This document shows positions 23,190-36,899 of a DNA stretch of 64,000 bases, piece after piece (position 1 is the stretch's first letter; each line of letters opens with the position of its first letter). The notes under the pieces were generated by a model. That model made no database searches, was not told the DNA's origin, and worked only from the letters and a program-made list of their open reading frames with translations. The DNA comes from Pseudoscleropodium purum (lineage: Eukaryota > Streptophyta > Bryopsida > Hypnales > Brachytheciaceae), in the NCBI GenBank assembly GCA_963969395.1, contig OZ017797.1, forward strand, positions 3,472,001 through 3,536,000, in the 5' to 3' direction. Both the position numbers and the translations under genes were made by a program.

Positions 23190-24118
23190 TTGTTAGTATA
23201 GCTTTTAAAGCACCAAGGCTCTTTTGGGTCAAAAATCACTCAAAAATGCCATTTCTATTGCATTCAGCCAAGGAAACAAAAATGTCTATATTTTTGGAAT
23301 CTAACCATAGGATTATGTACTTTATTTGTCTTAGATCATGTAGTAAGAATTTCATGAAGTTTGACCATTTAGACTGAGAAATATTAGCATTTAAAATTCA
23401 AAAAAATTAAAATTTGAACACGTAATGGTCATTTTAGATGACTTTGACCACCATTTGTAAAAAAATTTTGTACTATAGACTTTGAATTTCTTTTAAATGA
23501 TGCTGAAAAATAGAGTTGAAAACCTAAGAAAATAATTTTAAAAAAATCCACTTGATTTTCATTCTTAAAAGATTGTTAAGTAGAAATAAGTCCAAGATAG
23601 AAAAAAAAAATTGTTAATAGCTTTAGAATGGGATTGAAACACAATAATACCAATGATGAAATTGTTCTAGTAAGCAAAATTAACCTTGTCTAACAATTTT
23701 TTCTGAAAAATTCTAAAAATCTGCATTCAAAAATGAATCCTATTAATCATTTTTTTGAAAAAATGCTTTGGTTGTCCAAGAAACAAGATTGATCATAACT
23801 TTCTCATCATTAAATCAAACAAATTGAATCAAAGCTTCACATGTAGACAAAAATATGATCTATAAGAAAAAAATTCATTTCATTTTAAATTTGTGTGAGT
23901 TTCTTATTTTGCCCCTTGAATGAAAATTTGAACTTTTTTGTAATATAACTTTTGTCCCTAGGTACCAATTGAAATAGAAATCATATATCCACAAAGATAA
24001 TATGTTTTTTTTTGTGTGATGAAAAGTTTCAAAACTGAATTTCACTAAAAATTGAGGTCATAGAAACCTATCCAAAATCCAGTTTGTCTCCTAAGGAAAT
24101 AATGGTCCTTTAGGGGTT
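23190..24118 (+). repeat. Repeat A, copy 2 (diverged)
   Basis: A weaker copy. The right end CCTTTAGGGGTTAAAAC is clear, and internal matches to the other copies occur in the same order (for example GCCATTTCTATTGCA, CCATAGGATTATG). The left end has no clear inverted terminus, so its start is approximate. Confidence 0.5.
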
Positions 24119-24149
24119 AAAACACATACCAATAATGGATCTTTTGAAA

Positions 24150-24440
24150 GTTACAATTAGGGTTGACCAAGGTGCATCTACTATTTAGATGTATAGACCA
24201 TAAAGGGTAAAAGAATTAAAAGTACTCATTAGAGGTCAAACCATTGTGTAAGATCTCTCCTTTTTGCACAAAATTCTATAGATGAACAATCACACTTCTA
24301 TCCTACCTATCCTACCTAGAAGGATTTTTTGTCATTCATTAGTTGAGAAATGACTACAACATCCTTTATGCTTAAAGATGACCTTATCTTCAAGAGATAA
24401 TATTGAAAAAAAATGTTTGAAAAAATGAATGAAATCACCA
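24150..24440 (+). repeat. Repeat fragment shared with 51930-52060
   Basis: Shared landmarks: AAAAGTACTCATT, CTCCTTTTTGCACAAAATT (compare CTCCCTTTTTTGCACAAAAT), CACTTCTATCCTACC and TTTGTCATTCATTAGTTGAG. A shorter copy lies at 4370-4460. Confidence 0.55.
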
Positions 24441-24491
24441 AACCCTTCTAAAATAAATTCTAGATATGTGAGTTTTTAAATGAAAGCTTTT

Positions 24492-24531
24492 ATTAATAAT
24501 AATAATAATAATAAATAATAATAATAATAAA
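24492..24531. repeat. (AAT)n microsatellite
   Basis: About 13 AAT/TAA units with one interruption (AATAAATAAT), just upstream of the membralin promoter region. Confidence 0.95.
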
Positions 24532-24539
24532 ATTTCCGG

Positions 24540-25231
24540 ATGAAGTTATACTTGTGGATGATTCTATCCATTTTCCCCTTCCGCAAGAGGCTCTACCACC
24601 AAAAAAACCCAAAGAAATTGGTTCTCACCCACTGATCCTTCCGTCATTCCATGGCGCGGGCCCCCCGGCCTCCTCCATCTTTGGCAACAGAAGCACAATC
24701 CTCATCCGCCACAGCGATGGTAGAATCTTCTTCTCCAGCATCGCGATTGTCCACCCGCGTGCCACACCCCTCTCCCCTCTCTTAGGGTTTCTTCCTGCTC
24801 AGACATCCGATTGTTTCTTCACACACTAAGATTTTCACTTGGGAGCCGTAATGGACGGGATACGATGCTGCCGTTCCGTTTGTGGCCGAAATTGGGGTTG
24901 AACACTTGGCTTAGGGTTGAAGAAGGTTTAGGCACTAGGATGGCGATCTGGGAGGAACAGGGGTGAGCAGCTAGGTTACTGCAGCAGGAGATTGGTTTGG
25001 AAGAATTAATTATCGCTCGAATTTGGTGAATGGAGAGGGTCTTGGTTTGTGGCTCGGAAGACCAAGAGGCGATTGTAGACGCGCAGCGGTTTAGAGCTCT
25101 CGCTTGGTTGTGTTCGTCCTTACGAGCCAGCTGCCGGAGGAGGCGTCATCAGCTGGATCCGATCCGTGCAGTGTGTGTGATACATAATTTTGGCGTTTGG
25201 AGAGGGTAGGGGTTTGGTAGCGCCAGCAAGT
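24540..25231 (+). promoter_or_regulatory. Membralin promoter / 5' leader region
   Basis: A rise in GC content from about 24560 marks the gene's upstream region. It includes CT-rich stretches (CACCCCTCTCCCCTCTCTTA near 24770) and the common plant-promoter box TTAGGGTTT (near 24783). Short frames here (for example 24554-24829) lack any motif and are taken as leader sequence. Confidence 0.45.
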
Positions 25232-28200
25232 ATGGATCCCGGGCACCCTTACCTGAGGGCGCACCCGCGGCTGTCGGGAATAATTGCCAGGTTTCTAACT
25301 CGCAAGTTTCGCACATCGCTCGAGTGCCTGCTCCTGTTCAATGCGCTCATGCTGCTGCTGCTGCTGCTGGTCATGCACGTCAACTTCGTCGCCCAGGTTG
25401 TTACCTACCTTGAACCCTAATTGATTATGCATTTGTAGAGGACGATCTTTCCTAGGACACTTTTGTATTGGTGTAAGGGAGAGAATACTGTCTGCAACAT
25501 TTGGAGTGAGCTTTCATTGGGAGATTCCTTTAGTGCAGTCGAGAGATGGCCTCAGGTATAACGAGCGAAAGCTGTTGGGATATAATCCGGTGTTTCAATT
25601 TCGTATGCAATTGGGAGGTTATTGACTACTGTAATTGACAGTAGACAACCCCATTTCCATCCAAAGGTGAGTGACGATAGACGTTTGTAGTGGGCAATCT
25701 GTCCTAGGTTACTTCTGTACTTCTACATAGGTGTAAGGTAGATGATATTATTTACGTAGCTTTAATCAATTTAACATATGAAGGGGTCTGGGTTTTCGGA
25801 AATCAGTATAATGGAGTAGAGAGATATTGGGTATAAGAGCCAATTCTGTTGATGGTCTCTGTGTAAGAACATCTTACGCAATCATTCAAAGTAGGAGGTT
25901 CTAGACCGTTGCTGAAGGGATAGTAAACAATCCCCATTTAAATCAAAGATTAGTGACCTAAGAAGTCAAATTCATGCTTACAATCAACTTGCTAATTGAA
26001 TGCCAAAGGAGTGTGTTAATAGATGAGTTGCTGTTTGTAACAGGGGTTAGTATAGGAGACGGGATCAGGTCCCTAATGGTTATGAAATCCGCTTGGGTCT
26101 AGACATCAGGCTGGGGCAAGAATACCGTATTGTTAACCGGGATGTGCTGGAGTTGTACTGGAAAATTTAGGTTATTGTATGCTTCTTGGTATGACATCCA
26201 GTGAGGCTAGTGGGTAGTCTTTACGCTCGTAGTCTGTCCATGCTGGATTAATAATTGTTCTCTTGTGTAGATTTTGATGTCCTACCCGTTCCTCCAATGT
26301 GTTATGATCCTACAGGTTTAGGGTATCAGGTTTGTATACTGCATGATTGCGTGAGGCCGTTTTGGATTCTGAGTTGGGAGATTTCCTCTTTAACAGTTTA
26401 TACGGAAAGTTCACACATGCTGCAGAAAATGAAGCTGGAGTTCATGTGGTGGCATCACCATTATTTAGAACTGTATGGATCAGGTGCTTGCATTGAGCTG
26501 ATCCTGGCACTAACCTACATTTCGGGTCTCTGGCAGCCTGGATGTGCAGAACATTTTCGAAGGGAGGACATAGCCGGTTCCCAGCTTGTGCAGATCAAAG
26601 TATGTTCTTTTCTCTTCTTGTTCATAGCTTCAGTTTCTGGAACTGGAGCGGAAACTCTGTACCCTCATTTTAAAACTCTGCGTGGTCGTTGATTGAATTG
26701 TCGATGAAATATGCATCTGACATTTGAGTTCTCAATTTTTCTGTCACCCATTTTCTTCAGGTGATTCTCTTTTACTTTATGTGTTCGTGTAGATTTTGGA
26801 ATTGTGCTGTCTTTAACCGTGAACTTATTCTACTCTCAGATCACCGGCAGCTGGAATCGAATCACGGAAGACGCGCTTGGGAGGGCTGTTCGCAAATACG
26901 ACGTAACAAGGCAGAAATACTTAGGCGACGGAGGAAATATGCACGAGGGTTCTGAAGCACAGGGAGTGAATAGTGAGGGTTGGACCATCCTTGCTGCGAG
27001 GTTCTGGCTCAATCTGTTTGGAGCCAATGCACGCCGAAGTAAGCCTTTGAGAAACCTCGAAGGGCGGCAAAGCTCAAGGGAGGATTTCACGGCCACGGTT
27101 GAGTCAGGAGCAGAGACGAGGTCTCAACAGGAGGTGAGGAATGCTGACGAAGAATGGCTTGAGCGTGATGTCTCCAGTCGGCCACTATCTGGGACTGGTA
27201 GAGGGCCGCTTGGCAGTGCCCTCTCGCATTATTTTACCCGATGGAGGAGCTATGGGATCTCTTGCTTCAAAAGAGCTGAAAAAAGTGTCCGCAGCTTCTG
27301 GCAAGTCTGGGTTAGTTGATCTTGGCCCTATTTGCTCACTTAGCATATCATGTATTTTTTTAGGTAGTGTAGGGTGTTTTTCAATGTTCCGACATGCAAG
27401 TGACTTTTGTGTGTGGTGGTCGATACTGGACGGACAGAGGATTACGGGGTGGGAGCCACTTACAACCAGTCCTAAGGGGGATCGTCGCACAGTTGCATGG
27501 AACAAGCTTGATGCCGTTCTTGGTATTTCATACTCCTCTTCGAATGACTTGTATTTTTCTGACTTGAGTATCAGCCTGAGCCGAGATGGTGATGTTGCAG
27601 TGTACTGAGTTTGGATAGCTATTCTATTTAGCTTTATTCTTTGATGCTCTAATTTTCCGTTTCCTCTGTGCAGTGGGTTTGTCAGAGAACGGAAGCGAAG
27701 TATATGACCCAACTTACTTGTTCAGTATGGAGAAGGTAAGGAATATGGTGTGTAATTCTTGTGCTATTATCCTGACCGTATTCCTTAGAACGTCCTTGAG
27801 GTCTTCCTGTTTCACAAATGATATAAAAATGTGAAACTTTATGTTCAATGATTCTCAGGGCTATCTCATGATGTCTGAGAGTGCGAAACTTCGGCACAAC
27901 GTGAAGACCATCAATATATCCATCTCGGCTCAACATGCTTGTTTTGGCAATCGGTAGGTCGGTTCTTCACCTTATGTCTTGTCTATGTACATGAGCGTAT
28001 CTCGTGGCACTTACATCTTCTCAATTTTTATTTTTCAAGCGTACTTAACTAAATAGTTGATGTTAAAGGCGCCGTCGATTCAGATTCTCATCTATCTTAT
28101 TAGATATGATGCCTGCACCTATCAAGTATTCAAGTCATTTTCATAGTTCTTGAGTACCTCCTAACTTTGCATATTATACAGGTGGCAACGAGTTCTTATA

Positions 28201-30907
28201 GATAATTTTGTCGGCTACGATACGATTCTTATGAACAGTCTACTCAGCGCATTCCGAAGAGGTACAAGGCCCTTTATTGGCGCAGTTTGTTGGCACTGTT
28301 GTTGGATCTTGGAAATTTCTTTATGCACCTTTGTGCATCAAAATTTCATTTCTTGAATGAATTTGTTCGTGATCTAAACTATTGCCAAGTCATTTTCTGG
28401 ACGTGAACTCTGGTACACATAACTTCGTGCATGTGCACCCTTACGTGTGGTTCAAGAAGTTTTTTTCCTAATGACTGAAAACTATCTGACGTGGTGGACA
28501 GATCAGTATATAGTGTTTTAGTAATCTGAGCTCAGATTGTGGTCTATTATACAGGCTATCTATACAATTTCCAAACTAAAGAGCTTTACAACCTCAACTA
28601 TTTGCAAGATTTTGGTGGAGAGCCTGTTGGAATCAATGGTGAGTAATTCCCTTATGCTGAATGGTCTGAATTATATGTTGGCTCTTCCTAAGAGTTACAG
28701 CCTTTGTGTAGTTGAAAATGTGCTTCGCAAACTAATCTCAGGACGGTTTTAAATATTATTCTTGGCGAGATGCAGATTATATCGTATTCAAATGTGGTGT
28801 CTTCGTCACATCCCTGTTCGTCTTTTTCACAACCACCATGTCAGTCTCCTTCACCCTAAGGGAGACACAGGCCCGCATGCTGAAGTTCACTGGTAAGACT
28901 GGTCTAAGCTCACCCAATGCATCTCACTCATGAATTTGGCTGGAACATCAAGTTGTTGACTTTGTCAACTTTTCGAGATCCTTTTGATGCTTTGGAATTC
29001 TATGGGTTTCTCAAACTATCATTTCTTGGGAAATTCATTACTGTTCTGGTGTTTGGTCTTACAGTGCAGCTGCAACATCATGCCCGGCATCGGCTACCCA
29101 CTTATCGTCTCATCTTCATCCATGTGGTCGAGTCGCTTGTCTTTGTTCCGGTTAGTCATGATTTTCCTATCTTGAAAGGTCAGCTGAAGTTAGAAATCTA
29201 GAAAGCTCAGCTACTTTATAGATGATCTGTATATTCTTTAGTTATTTTCTAATTAATGGGATAATACTCACAAGCAATGAGTGTGGGACTTGGGGTGCAG
29301 ATAATGATCGGTATACTCTTCTTTCTGTTTGAGTTTTTCGATGACCAGCTGCTGGCCTTCATGGTCCTGACCCTGGTCTGGCTTTGTGAACTTTTCACCA
29401 TGATCAGGTGAAGTGATGGATCTTTCTTGGTTGTGAACGGGCTACTGTTTCATATTTTGTATATATGTTTGTGACTCGCAAGATCTTACAACTGAATCCA
29501 GGTTTTTATGTTTGACTGTGGTGCAGTGTGCGGATGCCACTGTCTTTGCGATTTTTTCCACGGTTTTTTTTCCTCTACTTCATGGTTTTCCATATATATT
29601 TTTTCTCATATACTTATGGTAAGTTTCTTTTGCAAATTTCATTGTTTTTCTTTTGGTAATAGGTTGACGTAGTATACAGTGATTGAGTCCCATGTAGAGT
29701 TTACCTTTCTGTAGCATTCCTAAGGCAGTGAGGGTGTGACGTATGAACTGCATCATTCTTAAAAGCTCTTCAGAAACATCTTCTGAACTTCCAGGCCCAG
29801 AATAAGAATTCATGTTCCTCTTCACATTCTGTCCCATGGTCCAGACTTTCATTTTTATTTTAAAGCTTCAGATGATGTAACCTATACTTCTTACTTGAAC
29901 CAGGTTTCTCTTACCTTGCGTTCTTGGCAACAGCGGCCTTCATGCAGCACCTTGTGCTGTTTTTCTGGAATCGTTTTGAGGTAGGTGTTTCTTAATGAAC
30001 TAGTTCTATACAGTTATGAAATTAGGACTGCTTTGACGTCTGTTTACAGTTCATAGAAAGATGCAGCGTTGCATGACATGTATCTGGCAAACACATTGTG
30101 TCTTGTTTGAGTGGACTGCATACCGCTTATCTCATTGCAACCTTTCATCTTTGACAGGTACCAGGAATTCAGCTTTTCCTGCACCGCCGGTCAATACAAG
30201 GAGTTCACATAACATCATCTTCTATTCTTACTTCCTCGGTTCATGTTAGTAGTCAAGGAAATCACGTCAACACTATTAGCCAAAGCATTCGAGGCCTTAC
30301 AGGGTTAAGTAATCTGCAAGCATCTCTATCTGACAACCAGACAAGAATGCGAGCTGCTGCTGAAGCTGGAAACTCTAGGGTTTCGCAAGGTCCAGGCACC
30401 GCTTCTGAAAGGGGTAATGATTCAAATGATCCAAATGTTCCGCTCGATCCGTCAAGACCAAGTAACGGTATGCCCATGAGCAGCTGGATGGGCAATCCAA
30501 TGCAAGACATCGAGGGTACGGTTTGGAGGAGACGACTTGAGTTGGAGGGACTGCGAAGGGACAGACAGCTCGATGCTTTATATCGTAGTAGTAGGGAGCC
30601 CGAGCTTCGAGGTGTGGAACCCTCTGTCCCAGCGGCGGCCTCAACGCCACAGGGATCTTTGTTCACTTCTTATCGCTCGGTTCTGCCTTGGATATTGGGA
30701 GGTAGCACCTCCATGGTTGTCCCTTTGTTTCATGATGTTGGTGACGACCGCCCCGAGTCACAAGGCTCGGATACTCCTGGTGCTGTAGATGTTGCTAACA
30801 CCCCTTCAAACACTTCTCGAGAGAGCGAGGTTCATCAAACTGCAGGAGATGGGGTAAGACACAGGTCAGTGGCCAGTGCTGCAATGGGTGAGGAAACAAG
30901 CCAATGA
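25232..30907 (+). CDS. Membralin (TMEM259 family) multi-pass ER membrane protein
   Basis: Membralin is a conserved multi-pass ER protein; in mammals (TMEM259) it works with RNF185 and TMUB proteins in degradation of ER membrane proteins. Exons read: 25232-25396, 26537-26599, 26840-27310, 27674-27735, 27859-27953, 28182-28261, 28555-28638, 28776-28892, 29065-29150, 29301-29407, 29527-29618, 29904-29980 and 30158-30907 (TGA). The start MDPGHPYLRAHPRL is followed by transmembrane segment 1 (about residues 32-52). Conserved blocks: GYLMMSESAKLRHN, ISAQHACFGNRWQ, NFVGYDTILMNSLL, VSFTLRETQARMLKFT, VQLQHHARHRLPTYRLIFIH, then four or five hydrophobic segments ending MQHLVLFFWNRFEVP. The last 250 codons are a Ser/Gly/Arg-rich disordered tail. 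One junction is unresolved: phase 0 at 27310 does not fit the exon at 27674, which needs phase 1. An 85-bp exon at 27438-27522 would repair it and give 777 residues; alternatives are donors near 27197 or 27284. Family assignment is secure. Confidence 0.93.
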
Positions 30908-33834
30908 GGCAGGATTGTTCCCATATCAGGTATTGTGCACCTCAGGATGCTCTTTATTGATTAGGAGCACTTTCTGCCTCTCCACACAAGGAGAGCCATT
31001 AAGGAAGGCGTGGACATACAGGCATAGTGAAATGAGGACAGTATTGACTGCGTAAATTAGGAAGGTTGTACATTTTGTTGCATATGATTCTTTGAAGACG
31101 GGGGGTTGTACCTCAAGGCTCTCCTCGCAGTTCACAATCGCTTCCTCTACCATTGATTTGGTATTTTTATACGGGTTCCTTTGGGAACTAAGTAGTTTTG
31201 TTAGAGCTGAGGAGTAGGAAGAAGATATAGTCGAGATGAACGAGTGTGCTTTTGTATGGTGCGAAACTATGCCTTACTCGTACACTAAAATCTCTGGCTT
31301 TTTGTTACGTAGTGTCGAGCTAAGATGACCGCAGAGTGCTCTGCAACTCCTCACCGACCGTTAGTGGGTCTCTTTGTACTGTACATTTGCCTGCTGTCTG
31401 TTTAATATACTTTGAAATGGAAGATGCTACTCTTGGGCATCCTTCTTTTAGAGCGCTGCACCAGGGCAAGAATTTTTTCCCTGTTACACAAAATTTTGAA
31501 TAAAAGGCGTGTAATTAACTCTGAAACGACGGACTGAGCACATACAGTATATGCCTGTGTACACATTTCCAAATCCTTCAATCTGTATGCTCCATTTCGG
31601 CACTAAACATGAATCTTACTTTATTATATTTTATTTATTATTATGGAGTATTGAATTTTGAACAGTTGAGGTAATTACACAACAAGAGGCTTTGTGAGAA
31701 GAAGCATCTTGATCTTGTGGTTTGTGCATTTTGTGAGAAGCATCATTTTGAGATGTACTCTGTACATTGGAAACACCTAAAACCATCAATCTAAGCAACT
31801 CAGCATATTTGGAGGCATCTTTTCTATTAACAATTGGAAATCATGAATTGAAAAATAAATAAATAAAAATTAGATTTTTTTCAGATATGGCATGTAGTTT
31901 CTATGAATTTTTAAAGTTGAAGCTCCCTAGACCATTGAAACCATCATTTAAGTAAATCTAAAATCTAACAAAATCAACAATCACTTAAGGGGACAATTTA
32001 ATGACACTCTAGAATGACACTTCAATGGCAATCTATTGTACATTAATGGAACATGGATGCTTTGGGGTGTTTCTATCTTACTTTGTAAAAAGCATCAACT
32101 TGATCTTATGGTTTTGGAAGGCTAATTATATTGTTGAAGAATAGACAAGAAATGTATTTAAACATAATTGGGTGTAATTCATTTGTATTGTGTAGCTCCT
32201 ACATTATACATTCATAATCCATCCACTAGATTTCAAATCTCCTAGGGCTTAAATTGATGCAATTTTGTGACATTACTAAAACTAGTGAAGATTTATATAT
32301 TGCCTATGCACCCTACCAAGTGTCAAAATTATGGAACTCCACCACTAAAATAAAATTGACATTGTTTGTTTAATTTTATTTTTTGTGGACAAACACATGC
32401 TCAAATACAACATGATCAACTACATTTATCTTTTTCTAACTAATCAATTTGATCATTAAAAGGCTACTATCAAATTGACATAAAGTTTGTTGCTATTATA
32501 ATTTTGGTTGGTTGATTGTTGGTAATTGAAGCATGATCTAAATGCATCTTATCATATAAATAGTTGGACACTATATGAACAAGAAATTACACAATAAGAA
32601 GCTTCATCACTAAATATTTTAAACAAAATGTACAATATAACATTCTAAATCCCATGTTTAGATCCTTCTACTTCCTTGACATCCAAGGCACCACAAGGCA
32701 ATAAAATAATCAAGATACACTACTTTATTCAAATAAGACAAATTCAAAGTAGAGAAGATTGGCTCACATTTAACATCACCCCCAACCCCAACCCCACAAA
32801 AGATTGTCCCTTTTTTGCAAGGAACCAAGAGGGTCAAAAGAACTTGATAAAGAATGTCATGCATTTGTACTACTCATTTGTCCTAATAGTGAAAAGGGGA
32901 GAATTAACATCACCTAAAAAATTAGTTTCACCACAAAATTTATTTTTGTGGAAATAAATCCAATACAACAGGAATTTTTCAACATGCACTAATCCAAAAT
33001 AGTGACTTCAGTAAATTAGTGCCACACTTGCAATAAATCATTTCTCATGTGAAATAGGTGAAGGTTGCATGAAATGAAAATTATTAGAAGTTACATTACA
33101 AAAAAATTACCCAAACTAAGGACCTACAAAATATACTGGTGGTATGAAATTATGAATCAATCATATCTTTAGACTTAGTAGTTCAAAGTAGTGAAGATTG
33201 ACAACTGAAGTTGAAGGAGGTAGATTCAAAATCGATGAGGTGCAAAATGACAAGCTCCATATTCGGTAATAGGAGCCCTGGCATCTTTAGCTACAAGTCG
33301 TTGAAACTGCTGGTGGTCAATAAGTACATTAACGTATGCTTTAATCTTGCAGCCTTATCAAGGATATTGCGTTCTAATAAATAATGAGCATTGAAATCAT
33401 CACGCTGCCTGGCCACCTACTGTAATCACCTCATAATATTCTCTAGGAGAAACAAAGGCATCACATATTCGAGTCAAAGTTTATGCTACCAGAATATATC
33501 GGGTTTCTGTATACACAACACTCATGACCAAGTGTAGCCCGCTCTGGTTCTAAAGACTCCTCTCGTAACTGCACCATTACTTCTACAGACCTCCTCAGTT
33601 AATCCTACAATTCTTGAACCTCAGGGCAGCTCCCAAGTGCTCTGGTTTACCTTGCAAAATGCTACAACACCTCCTCTTCACGACAGGGTCCAGGGACTCA
33701 GCAAGAAAGAGATTTCCTCTTGAGAGGACGACTGCGTTTACTAAGCGGAAGGGTAGTCAAATGTCAGTCAAGGTGGCTTATGAACGTATTTTTGCCATGT
33801 ACGAGGAAAATCTGCAAAAGACGAAACCTCTGAC
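30908..33834. other. Convergent spacer: membralin and TMEM115 3' flanks
   Basis: The two genes converge here. The first 600 bp, moderately GC-balanced, should contain the membralin 3' UTR. 31600-33200 is AT-rich with no coding signal. 33200-33834 regains base balance and probably contains the TMEM115 3' UTR; the plus-strand frame at 33614-33838 runs antisense to it and shows no motif. Confidence 0.5.
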
Positions 33835-36800
33835 TTAGACAAGATCATCAGATCCTATGGCTTCAAGACTCCCTTTTGAAGAGGTCTTCGCTGGTAATCC
33901 ATCTGGAACAGCTTTAGCAGTCGCACCCAATCTTTCCTCAAGAGCACGTGCACCTCTCTCCCTGTATTCACAAGCAACGGTTCACGTTAGTGGGAATTTA
34001 AGGATCTCGAACTTTACCAGGACTACAGTACTCGTAGACTTGACAACTGTTCCCGTCTGTTATATATTCCATTAAAAACAGGAGCACAAGGTACTGTACC
34101 TTCGTCTGCTAGCCTCAACAGCATCTGATCCTGGTAGGGGTTTTCCCGGTTCATCGCCTGGTCCATCATCAAATACTGGACCTCTCTTCCAACAGAATAT
34201 CTTCTCACAGATGGCTGAGATTGGATTGACGAAAGGCCTGGAGCGAAAGAAGAATAAGCGATTTGCTATTATATGGCTAATAACGGTCTCGTACCAAACT
34301 TAAATCTGAAGATCCAAAGTAAAGAGTCGAGGTGAAGAATAGCAGCAGCCAGCACTCGAAACGAAGATGACCATGTCCCTGATCCAACTGAGGACTCTAA
34401 CAAGAAATATTCCACCTCACAAGATACACTTGAGAAAACGAGAATTGGCAGGTCAAAGAACACATACTGTAAGGGTGCTGGGAAGAAGGTCGCAAAGGCA
34501 AATTCAGCACTTGAGTCGCCTTTCAGTCCTGCCTCAGGCTTCCTCTGCAAGTAACGCAGGTACATCCAGGCTCCATACGTGCCAAACACAATGAAAGCTA
34601 AGTACTGAATTGGCTCAGTGGTGAAGAAGCTGCTGATGGTCGCGAAAGTCACAAAAAGTGAAGGAGACCACTGCATCCATCAACTATTGCTCAGAAACTA
34701 ATCCAGAACAAAAGTGAGCTCATAAATAAATCATCAAATAGTCCTCGCCAGAATCTCCCATGTATAGGAAATGTTCCTCTACGCCAAAGCAAATTATCAC
34801 AGCATAGAATACCTTAGCACGCAGTTTAAAAGGAGATGGTATTTCTTGTTCCGGATTGATCTGTTTTACTGCTACAAGAAACCCAGCTAACGCTCCATGG
34901 AACCCTGATATTGGTGAATATCTGCAAGGTATTAAAAAAATGATCAGCAATGAAATAATCAAACCAGTTCAAGCATATAATATAAACAAATGAACGCTCC
35001 AGTATTTAGTTAACTGCCCAAGATTGAAAGCCGATTGCTGTGAACTAGCTAATACAGAACTGAGCATCCGTATTAGACTGCAATTAAACCCTTCGAAACC
35101 CAGTAACGCAAGAGCTTGCTTGACCTCGCTTGCTTCAGCTCTAAAAAGAAGTGGCATTATTTTCAAGGCATATGAAGCTCCATTATCCTTCTCCAAAATT
35201 TCAAAAAATCCAAACTACATCCTCTGAAAAATAAGCCAGGGGGTTGTTCAACTCACAGATAGCCTCCTTGTCTTGTGATGAAGTAAAGGAAGATGGCAAG
35301 AACGAAGGTGTTTGCACACGTGAAGAGATTAACGAAGATAATAAACTTCAGAAACTCTCTTGAACCCCAGAATGGCTCCAAGTGCCTTCCTACAACAAGT
35401 AGAGATGCAATGCTCACCGCCAACTGCAGAGTGAAGAAAACGGGGTATGAGAATAGTAGATGGTCAATAAAGCACGTTGTCGATCGCTAAAACGTTGCGG
35501 CGGGCCAATAGTTGGAAAACCGAAACACATCTCACACTACCCCAATGTCCTCGTTGAAGCAGATGAGTGAAAATAAACAGAAACAAAGTCTACACCTTGT
35601 ATAATCAAGACAAAGCACCAGCCAGGAGGTCCAAAACGCTGTAGGAGAATGATATTAATCACAGTGCTTCGTCAACAGATTGTATTGCGAAGCCGGGGTA
35701 GAAGCTTACACCAAAAATGGATGTCTCAAAGTAGCCTGCTGTGATGATGTTCCAAACATACGGTATGGATCTGCAAACAAGGTGCGGGAAAATTAAGTAA
35801 AAACTCAAAACGTACAGAGGCTAAAAATTGAAGTAAGCATGCGTGCTGGAAGTAAAACGTGCAGATCTCTATATCCCCAAAAATGCATTTCTAAGTTCAT
35901 CCAAAATGCTTGAAGAATTCAAACATGCGCGGTTCATTTCTCAATTCTGTCAATTGCCTTCCACAGCGACCGAAACGACAGATTCCTTCACAACTACATT
36001 GACTCCGATCGACGACCAGAAGTTGTTCAGTTTAGATGCTTACCTTCCGGGAATCAAAGCAACAGTATCAGAGACAGTGCGAGGGAAAATAGCATTGGCG
36101 ACAAAGCCCATGACAAGGACTGCAGCTAGGCCTTTCGAAAGTCGAGTGAAACCCGAGAAAAGGCCTCCAGTCTGTAATCCAAGAATCCATGTCAGAGTGC
36201 AATCCAATATGCATGAGCCATTAGGGCAGAGCTACATTTCCCAACACACCAGAAGTAACTAATAAACCCTAACCCCTGAGTGAGAAAAATCGGAATGCAG
36301 TTAGATTCGATACACCCAAACATTATTATCATAACTTCCACTAATAACGACATTTTTCCAAATTTTCAGCAGTGCGGTGCATATGCTGATTTCCCCGAAG
36401 TTCACAATTCGGAAACGATTTACGTGATGTGAGAGATTGAGAAAGCTAAACCTCAAATACATAACTGATCAATGGCATCAAAAACAGAACATGACTTCAT
36501 AACACTATCCCGGTAAACAATCCTACTGCAAGCATCGAGCAATCCGGTTTTTGTCATATTGTGCACAACGTGTCGGATTTGAAGAGCAATCAAATTTCCC
36601 CACAATCAGAAAACGAGCTGCGACAGTCAGTTTCAGGGTTAGGGTTTACTCCACAACTTCGAAATCGATGCAATTCCGCAGTTGTAGTTTCCAAGTACGG
36701 GACTAAACGAAGAAACACTAAACGCAGATTCATCTATTGTGATTAAAAGGAAATCAAGGAGACACCCAATCATCAACAGATCGACGAGGAACAGCAACAA

Positions 36801-36899
36801 TAAAGAAAGAGAAAAGAAAACGGCAAAATGGATCGACTCGATCGAAAGCAATGCAAGAGATTATTAACACACCCCTGCGATTGCTCCAGGGGCGCTCAT
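33835..36899 (-). CDS. TMEM115-like Golgi membrane protein (DUF1751, rhomboid-like pseudoprotease)
   Basis: TMEM115 proteins are multi-pass Golgi proteins of the rhomboid superfamily without protease residues; the human protein binds the COG complex and affects Golgi-to-ER retrograde traffic. Eight exons close in phase: 36899-36873, 36171-36044, 35770-35710, 35423-35257, 34921-34813, 34670-34468, 34237-34100 and 33961-33835 (TAA), giving 319 residues. The start MSAPGAIAG|TGGLFSGFTRLSKGL is typical for plant members. Then follow hydrophobic segments (LAAVLVMGFVANAIF; IITAGYFETSIFGLAVSIAS; FLKFIIFVNLFTCANTFVLA), the block GRHLEPFWGSREF, the loop SPISGFHGALAGFLVAVKQ, the segment IVFGTYGAWMYLRYLQRKPE, the cytosolic motif LKGDSSAEFAFATFFP, and an Arg/Glu tail RERGARALEERLGA. 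GFHGA stands where active rhomboids have a GxSG serine motif, so protease activity is not expected. An earlier in-frame Met exists at 37061, but the MSAPG start matches the family length. Confidence 0.92.

Noticed and set aside
27185..27712. 175-codon minus-strand frame and 155-codon plus-strand frame 27141-27608
   Set aside because: Both overlap the confirmed membralin exon 26840-27310 in other frames and show no domain of their own.
30926..31153. Minus-strand 75-codon frame downstream of membralin
   Set aside because: It lies in the expected membralin 3' UTR and has no motif.
35843..36262. 139-codon plus-strand frame
   Set aside because: It runs antisense across TMEM115 exon 36044-36171; the long frame is a by-product of that exon's composition.
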